The position numbers were made by a program, and so were the translations under genes. A stretch of DNA of 64,000 nt from Malus domestica (lineage: Eukaryota; Streptophyta; Magnoliopsida; Rosales; Rosaceae), in NCBI RefSeq assembly GCF_042453785.1, contig NC_091671.1, forward strand, positions 9,618,001 through 9,682,000. The letters run 5' to 3'. Under the pieces are notes generated by a model that did not search any database, was not told where the DNA came from, and saw only the letters and a list, made by a program, of their open reading frames with translations. The stretch's first letter is position 1; each line of letters starts with the position of its first letter. Of this stretch, positions 54,756 to 64,000 are shown one piece after another.

Positions 54756-56700
54756 CTAGTTGTACCATCTTTTTATAATACCAAGTCTCAAGGCCTCCTC
54801 ACTAGTGAAGCCATAAGGCAGTCTTGCCACAACATCTTGAATCATACACTCTTTGACACTTGATATGCTTGCATGGTAAACTTGTAACCCAAGTCCCTTG
54901 AGTGCATTCATCAATCTAGCATAAGGGTAGTCTTGATCCGGACACTGAACTCGAATCATGGCTTGATTTGATCTCACAATCTTCACATCCAGTTCCAAAA
55001 CACCAGCTCCTCTAACATTATCATTATTATTATTCTTCAAAGTATTATTATTATTATTATTAGTTGAACATTGATGATTTTGATCGGTTATGGAGCTGGT
55101 GCTTTGGCTGCTAGCCAGTAGGGTTTTTTGGGTTGGTTGTGCATAGATTTTGGCCTCCAATTCGTCAACCTTACCTTTGAGCTGGTTGATGTATGCCACG
55201 GCATCAGCGAGCAAAGAGGATCTGTCCATTTTTGACACATTGGGAACAACCGAACGGAGGAGACAGAATCGCTGGTTGAGCTTATCCCTCCTTTGTTTCT
55301 CTGCCTCAACATGGTTCAGCAGTTGTGATTCTCTACTTGTAGCTGCATGGTTTGATGATGATGATCGTCCTCTCTTTTTTGATCGAGGGTTCTCTGTAGT
55401 CGCAGGGGTGAAATTGCCAAAAGATTCATAAGGTGAGCCTGATGATGACCCGTCTGTATTGATAATGGGTTCATTTGGTCAAAAATTAATAAAAGATTGG
55501 TGTTAGTGAAAAATTAAGGGTTTGAATTAAGAATCCCGTGAATGTTTGGGGCTTGAGGTTTACCATTCTAAGTAAATTAAAGTGGTAATAATAATGCTTT
55601 TATTTAAACATTCTACTGACGAATTTTATCAGTACGGCAAAGATTATTCAGTACAAATAACTAGTTGATCATATCATTATCATTATTCTTCGGCATGTCC
55701 GGCCATTCAATTTATCAACAAATAATTATATTGATAAATTTTATTGACACTATATCGATAATGAAAGTATTATTCATATTATTTATAATCACCGATATCA
55801 TCGATATTCAATTACATATTGTTGATGAAGGAGTTATTATTGACACTAAAAAATGCCATCATGCATTAAAATTTATAAAATCTCAAAGAAAAATTCAAGT
55901 AGAGTTTAGAAAGCGCACCCTAAATCTATTTAAATAGCTAGTTGGTGCTTACCGTGTCTGGTGAATTCTTTTTGACCTCCTGAAATCAATCCAATCTTTT
56001 CTAGGGGATCAGGAACAAGCAATTTCAATTTGTTGTTGTTGTGGTCGGATCCAAAGAGTGATTTTGATAGGTGCACAAGATCCCAATCTTGCGTGATCAC
56101 ATCCAGAGAAGCCAGTTCAATTACCCCACATGAAGTAGCAATACAAACTAAAGTTTGAATCCCATGCATTCTTGCTTCTTTCACTCTCTCACACTGATAG
56201 AACTGAAGCTCATTATCACCTGCAAGCCAAACAAAGCCACCAGAACAAAATGCACGCCCCAGAATATTATTACTCGCATGGCCTGCAGAAAATGATTGGG
56301 TAAAAGAAACACTGTAAAAGTAAAACCGATCAGAGTCAGTGACATCATATCCATGATTATTATCCACCAGCATGTCTTCAACATCATGAAAAAACCCCAA
56401 CTCAACCTCTCTGTTAACTACCACCTTCTTGTTGTACCCAAATTTGGGCTGGTAACTATTGATCGGTCCGTTACTTCTGCTGTCGGATGCCGCGTGATCC
56501 TTAGGGTTTGAGAAATGGCCACCAGCCCACGATAAAGCAACTTGGTCGGTAGTGCTGTCTTTGGAGGCTTGCCAGAAAATTGAATAGACCCAGCATTCAG
56601 GCCTGTTCTGAATTATGAATTGGAGACGTTGTTGAAATGTGGAGAGGGTGTGGTCTTGACAGAAACTGGGTGAAGAAGAAGAGGATATAATCTCTTCCAT
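54756..56700 (-). CDS. MYC-type bHLH transcription factor, bHLH14/JAM-like
   Basis: Two exons on the minus strand, 56700-55953 and 55453-54756, with the split codon G+AC = Asp250, give 481 aa. Residues about 20-230 are the bHLH-MYC N-terminal domain (QNRPECWVYSIFWQ; NREVELGFFHD; RAFCSGGFVWLAGD; HGIQTLVCIAT..GVIELAS), which in MYC proteins binds JAZ repressors and MED25. The basic helix-loop-helix is at about 295-344: NHVEAEKQRRDKLNQRF, with the H-E-R-R residues for G-box binding, then PNVSKMDRSSLLADAVAYI. The C-terminus is ACT-like (LDVKIVRSNQAMIRVQ). A poly-Asn linker lies between the two. It is a nuclear regulator, probably in jasmonate responses. bHLH14 relatives are often intronless, so the 499-bp intron is notable. 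Confidence 0.9.
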
Positions 56701-57081
56701 GGCTATAATATCCAGTCGATCGGTTTTGTGACTTGTGAGTGTCGCCTACCTGAAGTGGATAACTCTCTTCCTTGGCTTACTAAATAAAGACTGAATGCAC
56801 CGCAAGAAAAGTGAGCTTAAGACACGAGAGAGAAATCGTGTCTTCTTCCCTCAATAGCACGACATGCAGTGGTCAAAACCATTAGCCAAGCTGCAATTAC
56901 CATTTTAGGGCAGGTGGCTTTTGCTTTTGGGGTGGCCATCGCTTGAAATGCCACCTTTGTATTTGTCTGAGACGCAACTTGGTTCACAGACCTATGGGCC
57001 CAATACTATCTTCTAAAACCAATTTTTTTCTGATTCTTCCTGCAACCAAATGAATAGATAAAGCCATTGAGTAGTACTGCA
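56701..57081. other. Promoter region of the bHLH gene
   Basis: The stretch between the bHLH start codon and the copia element. It contains no ORF of interest, and I could not assign a clear TATA box on the minus strand. Confidence 0.4.
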
Positions 57082-57599
57082 TGTTGAAAAACACGCCTAC
57101 TAGATCTTGTTTTTTAATGTAACTAACGGTAATAGATTAAACTAGCAAATATAGAAAAAATTAGAAACACACAAGAATTATACTGGTTAGGCAGAACTTT
57201 TACCTATGTCTAGTTGTGATTTCTTTAGGTAGAGAAATCATTGCTCCTTTGATTAATAATAGAGATTACAAAACTTTTGCAAACCCTAGAACTAATCTCA
57301 AAACTCTCGGCTGTTTCTGGTTGTTTTCTCTCTCTAAAAAATTAAGCCTTGCCGCACTTATTTATTAGGCATAGGATAGGCTTACATGTCCCAAGGCTGA
57401 TTGAATTCCTATTTCTAAGTGGACTAGGAAATTACACTTATCCAAATCCAAATACATTTCTAGAAATCCAAACCTAAATTGAATAAGGAAAATTGAAATT
57501 CTTTCCTAATCCATCTAGGACAAGAATTGGTATGCGTCTAATTTTCCTAAAACAATCCTAAACCAATTAGGACATATTTGACGAGCCAAAATCCTAACA
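57082..57599 (-). repeat. 3' LTR of a minus-strand Ty1/copia element, 518 bp
   Basis: Plus-strand ends are TGTTGAAAAACA and AATCCTAACA. On the minus strand it starts TGTTAGGATTTTGGC, directly after the polypurine tract AAGGTGGAGAT (57600-57610). The matching 5' LTR is not in the window. Confidence 0.8.
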
Positions 57600-60439
57600 A
57601 TCTCCACCTTGGTGAGTCAAACCAAGTCTTGATTGTTGCACCCCAGAGTATCTTTGAACCTTCTTGAAGTAGCTCTGGAAATCTTCAAGAGTCTTCACCT
57701 TGGCAATCTTCTTCTTGCCTCATTGCACCTCAAGTGAGGAGGTGCTCCACTTTAATCAATCAACGAGATCGATCAAGTTCAAGCAATGCTTGAACTTATT
57801 GGCCGGCACTATCTTTGTAAGGAAATTTGCGACATTGTCATCCGTATGAATCTTTTCATTCCAAATTTCCTTAGACTCCACCTAATCTCTGATTATGTGA
57901 TACCTTGCTTCAATGTGCTTTGATCTTCCAAAAGAAAAGAAAAAACCTGATTCTTTGCCAAGTGAATGGCACTTTGACTATCACACTTAAGCTTCACACA
58001 AGCTTGAGTGATCCCATTTGACTTACCAAGCCACTAAGCCAAATCGCTTCCTTTCTAGCTTCGGCCAATGCAATATACTATGCCTCTGTGGTCGACAAAG
58101 CTGTAATTGGTTGCAGTAGTGCCCTCCAACTGATTAGTCATCATGTGCATGTAAACACATAACCAAAAGTTCCTGCATAATCGACATCCACATATCCTAA
58201 CACCCATGCATTTTCTTTTTTCTTTTCAAACATAATCCTTTGTAGCCAAGAACCCTTCAAATAACGCAAAATCCACTTGACTGCATCCCAATGTTGCTTT
58301 CTTGGATTTGCCATGTATCTGGAAACGACACTGATTGCTTAAGCTATGTTGGGACGTGTGCACACCATTGCATACATGAGGCAGCCCATGTCATTAGCAT
58401 AAGGCACCTTCTTCATTACTTGTTGCTCTTCCTCGGACTTAGGACATTGTTGTCCACTTAGCCTGAAATGAGTCGCCAAATGAGTCGAAACTATCTTTAC
58501 TTCTTGCATGTTGAACTTCTCAAGAACCTTCTTAATATACTTGGCTTATGATATCCAGATCTTTCCAGCGGTCCCATCTCTCTGAATTTCCATGCCAAGG
58601 ATCTTCTGTGTAGCACCTAAATCTTTCATGTCAAACTGCTCACTCAATATCTTTTTCAAGTCTTGAATTCTAGACTTGTCTTGACAAGCAATTAGCATGT
58701 CATCCACATATAGCAATAGTAATATGATCATCCCATCTTAGAACACATGATAATACACACAACAATCATATAAACATCTTCTAAAATTGATTTTCAGCAT
58801 GAAAGAATCAAACCTCTTGTACCACTGCTTTAGAGACTGTTTCAGGCCATACAGGGACTTCTTTAGCTGACATACTAGGTTTCTTTCCCATATTCAACAA
58901 ACCCTTATGGTTGAGCCATGAAAATCGTTTCATCTAAATCCCCATGAAGAAACACTGTCTTCAATTCCATATGCTCAATCTCCATGCCATGCTGAGTTGT
59001 CATTGCTAAAAGTAATATGATAGAAGTATGCTTGACTACAGGTGAAAAGATCTCATCATAATCCACCCATTCCTTTTGTGAGTATCCTTTAGCCACGAGC
59101 CTTGCTTTAAATCTCACGACATCTTGTTCATGTAGTCTTTTTTTTTCTTCCTAAATACCCATTTGCATCCAACTAGCTTCCTGTATTTGGGCTTAGGAAC
59201 CAACTCCCAAACAGAGTTCTTGTAAAGAGACTCCATTTCTTTTGTCATAGCACTTATCCAACTATCTCTCTTATCACTTACTATAGCTTCTCGATAAGTA
59301 GTTGGATCTCTTTGACTAATATGAAGAGCATAATTAACTTTGTCTTGGTCAAACCTCAATCTGTCAGGTTTCTTTTTGTTCCGATTAGGTTTGTCCAGCG
59401 CTATGCATCTCTGGAATGCATGTGAATTGTTGGTTGGAGTTCGAACCCTTTGGGATGTCTGGCGGATTGGAGTGCATTCAATCTGCCCTGTTTCTTTCTC
59501 CACTTGATTCCTAATTGGTGAACGATGTTGATGCTCTTCTTCTTCATCAAAACCATCAGATTCGGCATCTTGCTCGATTTGCTCCACCTGAGCTTCTTCA
59601 TTTGAACTAATTAATGGAATCTTTGTTGCTTCAATTTCAACATTGTCTGTCTTCTCCCTACTGCTTTTGACTTTATTTAAAGGCATGGTTATCTCATCAA
59701 AGACAAAATCTCGACCGACAACCTTTTTCCTGTTGTTGAAATCCCAAAGCTTGAAACCCTTAACTCATTTCTCAAAACCTAAGAATATGCAATGTGTAGA
59801 CTTCGGTTTGAGCTTGGACCTTTCATCACTTAGAATATGTGCATAAGCACTACAGCCAAACACCCTGAGCTTGGAATAGTCTACCAGTTTCTCATACCAT
59901 ACCTCTTCTACACTTTTAAAACCAAGAACTGCAAATGGTGACCTGTTAATCAAATAACTTGCATGATTAACAGCCTATGCCCAAAAACTATCAGGCAATC
60001 CTGCAGAAATCACATGCTCATCTCTCTCTCATGAGAGTTCGGTTTATCCTCTCAGTAGCTTCATTTTGTTGGGGATTATTCTTTACTGTAAGTGCCTTAT
60101 GATGCCTTCCTGCTTGCAGTAATCTTACTTGTATATTCACCTCCATTGTCACTTCTCAAGTACTTGATCTTTCTTCCAGTTTGAATCTCGGTTTCTGTTT
60201 TCCATTCCTTGAACTTTGCAAAAACCTCGGATTTCTGCTTCATGAAATAAACCCAAACCTTCCTAGAAAAATCATCCATGAAAGTAACAAAATACCTGGC
60301 TCCACCATTTAATTTAGTTGGTGTAGGGCCCCAAACATCTGAGTGAATATAGCTGAATTGCTCATTGCTTCGGTTATCTACACTGCTACTTGCGAATGAT
60401 ACCTTTCTTTATTAAGGAAGATAATAAATCTTCCATTTC
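57600..60439 (-). pseudogene. Decayed Ty1/copia pol (TNT1-like), 5' part missing
   Basis: Minus-strand pieces in copia order: integrase core at about 60400-60120 (MDDFSRKVWVYF, YLRSDNGGEYTS), integrase C-terminal part at 59953-59765 (FGCSAYAHI, CIFLGFEK), linker and reverse-transcriptase start at 59686-59114 (WELVPKP, VGCKWVFRKK), reverse transcriptase at 59117-58905 (KARLVAKGYSQ) and 58731-58546 (LLLYVDDMLIA), then RNase H-like remnants to about 57650. Frameshifts and stops separate the pieces. Gag, protease and the 5' LTR are absent; the sequence stops where the plus-strand copia begins at 60440. It is an inactive relic. Confidence 0.88.
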
Positions 60440-60639
60440 TGTTGATGTAAAATAGTTTAGCAAAAGTTAAATGTGGTTGGTTTGTTATTAACTGTAGTTA
60501 GTTAGAATGGTTACAAGTTCAGTTAAGGTAGTCAAGGGTATATTTGTAAAGAGCAAAATGCTATATATATTATCTTCTGTGTAATTGTACATTTGTGAAA
60601 TGAAATACAGTCTTATTGAAGAAGTCTTATCTTTCTATA
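60440..60639 (+). repeat. 5' LTR of a plus-strand Ty1/copia element, about 200 bp
   Basis: It starts TGTTGATGTAAAATAG after ATTTC. It contains GCTATATATATTATC (TATA-like, near 60569) and a transcript-end-like GAAATGAAATACAG. The 3' edge is set by the primer-binding-site-like sequence that follows and may be off by a few bases because no CA is seen there. Confidence 0.7.
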
Positions 60640-60651
60640 TGGTCTCATCGC
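60640..60651 (+). other. Candidate primer-binding site
   Basis: TGGTCTCATCGC resembles the TGGTATCAGAGC site complementary to initiator tRNA-Met used by plant copia elements, with three mismatches. Confidence 0.45.
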
Positions 60652-60770
60652 CAGTCGCCTCACGGCTCCTCTCGATCCTCTTCTCTTCCGCTCCGATCTT
60701 CTAATCTGTATCTAGATTTGTTCTCTGTGGCGTTTTTTGTTCTGCACCTTGTTGATCTTGATCTGTTTTC

Positions 60771-63700
60771 ATGGTGACTTCGTCTGAGTCGGTGCCTGTT
60801 CCCAATCCCTTTTCTAACCCTAGTTCATCTTCGAACCCTAATTCCTCTTTGTATTCCTCTCTCACGATCCAAAATATTGGCAGTATGGTGCCAATCAAGC
60901 TCAAGAGGACCAATTATCTGCCGTGGTGTGCTCTGTTTGCTCCGATTCTTCGACGTTATCGTCTTCTTGGTATCGTCGATGGCACCGAACCCTGTCCTGC
61001 TCCTCTTCTGCCTGATCGTACTCTTAATCCGGCTTTCGAAATTTGGTATGAGAAAGATCAGAATCTTCTAATCTGGTTTAATTCCACGTTGTCTGAAGAG
61101 GTAATTCCTGTCACAGTTGGTGTTTCGTCTTCTCGAGATCTGTGGCTTAAGCTTGAACAACGATTTGGGGGTATCTCTGATGCACATGTTCATCAGCTTC
61201 GTTCTCGCCTTCAAAGTGTTCAGAAAGGTTCTCGATCCATGTCTGATTATTTGCAAGAACTCAAAGAGATCTCCGATTCTCTCACTGCTGCTGGAGCCTC
61301 AATTTCTGATCGCGATCTCATTGCTGCTACTCTGGCTGGTCTTCCTGATAAATTTGAATCTTTCACCGACTCAATCATGCTTCGGTTATTGTCTACATCT
61401 TTGGATGAACTACATGGCTTGCTCCTTACCAAAGAGCTTTCTCTGAATCGTCGCAAGAAAGTTGTCTCTTCTGGTATGTCTGAACCATTTCATGCCTTAT
61501 CGATTCAGGCTTAACCTCCACTTCTTCCCACCCCTCCACAGGTGTATGTTGCTCAGAATCAACCCCTTCAGCACTATTTTCGTTACAATTCCAATCGTGG
61601 GAAGCAAAATCATGGTAATCGAGGTTTTCATCGTGGTAATTCTTTTACTGGTGGTTTTAATCGTGGTAACTCTTTCACTGGTGGTTTCCATCGTGGTAAT
61701 TCTTCCAATCGTGGTTCTTCCTCTGGCCCTCGGGCTCCTTGTCAGATTTGTGGTAACTCCAGTCATGAAGCGCTTGACTGCTTTGACCGGATGAATCCTG
61801 ATATCTGTGGTCGAATCCCCCCTGCCAAACTTCAGGCAATGTGTGCCCGTTCCGATGCCAAGTCCTATCCTACTTGGTTAATTGACTCAGGAGCAACCTC
61901 GCACATTACTAATGATATATCAAATATCACCTATCTTATTCCCTACACTGGTGAAGACAAAGTTTACATCGGTGATGATAAAGGTCTTCCCATTTCCCAT
62001 GTTGGTTCATCTACATTATGCACCCCTACTTCTTCTTTTACATTGTCTAATGTTCTTCATGTTCCTCATATGCAACACAATTTGCTGTCTGCTTTTCAAT
62101 TTCTCCGGGACAATTATTGTTCATTGACTCTTGATTCTAATGGCTCCGTTGTTAAGGATCGTTCCACGGGGAATACGCTTTTGCGGGGTTCCATTAAAGA
62201 TGGCTTCTATCCTTTGCAGTCTACTACATCATCTAGTTTTGTTTCTGGTAAAACTTCTCCTTCCCTTGCTGCATCAGCCTTTGTCAGTATTAAAGCTCCA
62301 ATAAAGGTATGGCACAGGCGATTGGGTCATCCATCTTCTGCCATTTTTCGTCGGGTAATGTCTACTACTACTCTTGCCGTCCAAGGCCGGTCTACCGTTG
62401 ATTTTTTCTGTTCCGATTGTGCATTGGCAAAGAACCACAAGCTTCCTTTTGGCCTTCTTCTTCAGCAACTACTCATAGTCTTCAACTTTTACACTGTGAT
62501 TTGTGGGGACCTGCTTCTGTTACATCTAGCAGTGGTTTCCGATATTACTTACTTCTTGTTGATGACTTTAGCAAATACAGCTGGTTTTTCCCTTTGAAGG
62601 CCAAGTCGGATGTATTTTCTACGTTTGTTGTTTTCAAGAATTATGTAGGAAATTTGCTTGGTAATAAAATCAAAGTGTTGCGTTCAGATTCAAGGGGTGA
62701 ATTCACTGGTCATTCTTTTGCATCTTTTCTCAATGAGCATGGTATTTTTCATCAATTAAGCTGTCCACACACGCCTGAACAAAACAGCTATGCTGAGAGA
62801 AAACATCGACATCTTGTTGAGACCGCCCGGACCTTACTTGTTGCTTCTCATGTTCCTCATGTATTTTGGGTCGAGGTTTTCTCTACTGCCTTGTATCTCA
62901 TTAATCGTCTTCCCATTTCTGGTCACTCGCAATCTCCTTGGGAAATTTTATTTCATCAGCACCCGGATTATTCCAAACTCAAAGTCTTTAGTTGCCAATG
63001 TTTCCCATGGCTTAAACCTTATGTTCACAGTAAATTGGATGCTAAAAGCAAGAGTTGTGTATTTTTGGGCTATAGTCTTCAGCACAAAGGTTATCGGTGC
63101 TTTGATCCGGTTGACAACCGAGTTTATATCTCCAGACACGTAATCTTTAATGAAGCAGTCTATCATTTTCAGTCTCTGCAGCTTCAATCTTCTCACTCTG
63201 ACAATGTTCCTCACGTGTCTTCTTCTTCGATGGATCTTTATTTTCGCACGAATACTCATCCTGGTGCGTCTCCATCTCCTGATGCTTCTTCACCTCCTGC
63301 TGCTCCTTCCACTACTGCTGCTTCTCCACCTCCAGCTACTTCTCCATCTCCAGCTACTTCTCCGCATTCCGATGCTTCTCCACCTGTCTCTACCTCTATG
63401 GTCAATATTCATCCTATGGTTACCCGATCCAAAGCCGGCATCTACAAACCTAAGGCTTATACAGCCACTAAGCATCCTCTATCCGTTGTCATGGATTCAG
63501 TTCCCAGTACTTATCTCCAAGCATCTAAGTTTCCTCACTGGCGAGCTGCTATGCAGGATGAATATAATGCCTTACTGTCTACAGGCACTTGGTCATTAGT
63601 TCCTTCGAATTCCTCTCAGAACATTGTTGGCTGCAAGTGGGTATTTCGGGTTAAGCAGAAACCTGATGGTACTGTGGATCGTTACAAGGCCTGGCTTGTT

Positions 63701-64000
63701 GCCAAAGGCTTTCATCAACAACAGGGCATTGATTTCCAGGAGACTTTCAGTCCGGTTGCTAAACCGGTTACCATTCGAATCCTTCTTAGTCTTGCTGTTC
63801 AACATAATTGGTTTTTAAATCAGTTAGACATCAGCAACGCCTTCCTTCATGGTGATTTAAAAGAGGATGTCTACATGATTCAACCCCCGGGTTTTATTGA
63901 TCCTCTTTTCCCCAGTCATGTGTGCAAACTTCAAAAATCGCTTTATGGTCTTAAGCAAGCCCCTAGAGCTTGGTTTGAAAAACTATTTCGAGCTTTGCAT
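60771..64000 (+). pseudogene. Ty1/copia gag-pol (RE1-like), damaged, truncated by window end
   Basis: Gag starts at 60771 (UBN2-type: IWYEKDQNLLIWFNSTLSEE, LWLKLEQRF, SMSDYLQELK). A TAA at 61512-61514 interrupts the frame, which then continues in phase through an Asn/Arg/Gly repeat (61600-61720), a CCHC zinc knuckle (CQICGNSSHEALDC) and the protease motif LIDSGATSHIT. A frameshift near 62440-62458 moves the frame. From 62459 it stays open to 64000: integrase (HCDLWGP, KVLRSDSRGEF, NSYAERKHRH), then the reverse-transcriptase start (NIVGCKWVFRVK, LDISNAFLHGDL, KSLYGLKQAPRAW). One stop plus one frameshift make this copy defective, but it is far less decayed than its minus-strand neighbour. The YVDD motif, RNase H and 3' LTR would lie beyond the window. 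Confidence 0.9.

Noticed and set aside
55665-55937. Plus-strand 90-residue frame opposite the bHLH gene
   Set aside because: It lies in the bHLH intron and is Ile-rich AT translation with no domain.

Overview
The window is nuclear DNA of a flowering plant, most likely a woody eudicot. Genes have several GT-AG introns in AT-rich DNA, and every protein I recognise has a plant family (WOX, ALBINO3, CLE, PR-5 thaumatin-like, UBC7, DSI-1VOC, MYC-type bHLH). Rosaceae, perhaps the apple/pear tribe, is my best guess from the look of the repeats. That is inference, because no search was run.

Layout. 1-7.2 kb: a WOX2-like homeobox gene (two exons) with CT microsatellites in its promoter, followed by a hAT element and small MITEs. 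7.2-13.5 kb: ALB3, the thylakoid membrane insertase, reconstructed in 11 exons (445 aa), with a Helitron and a tRNA-derived SINE in its introns. Convergent to it lies a small three-exon CLE peptide gene that simple ORF scanning misses. 13.5-18.3 kb: MITEs and a decayed LINE 3' end.

18.3-40.0 kb: a direct tandem duplication. Unit A (about 6.3 kb) and unit B (about 15.4 kb) each carry one intronless, GC-rich thaumatin-like gene. Unit B is swollen by transposon insertions. Because the units are paralogous, many insertions in one have an empty site in the other, which fixes element ends and target-site duplications (TSDs) exactly.

40.0-57.1 kb: a MULE-type element also present in unit A, a six-exon UBC7-type E2 gene, a hAT element, a 1-kb MULE-type element, a three-exon DSI-1VOC-like gene (minus) with ABRE-like motifs upstream, and a two-exon MYC/bHLH14-like transcription factor (minus). 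57.1-64.0 kb: two Ty1/copia retrotransposons, one decayed on the minus strand, truncated by or abutting a younger one on the plus strand that runs off the window.

The genes are independent single-gene loci, not a pathway or cluster. I found no CRISPR array, tRNA/rRNA gene or convincing new multi-gene system. The most interesting items are the CLE gene with Arg in place of the usual Gly at motif position 6, the near-identity of the two thaumatin coding regions against diverged flanks (suggesting gene conversion), and the set of TE insertions with paralogous empty sites. All exon joins were made by eye from frame, splice consensus and family knowledge.
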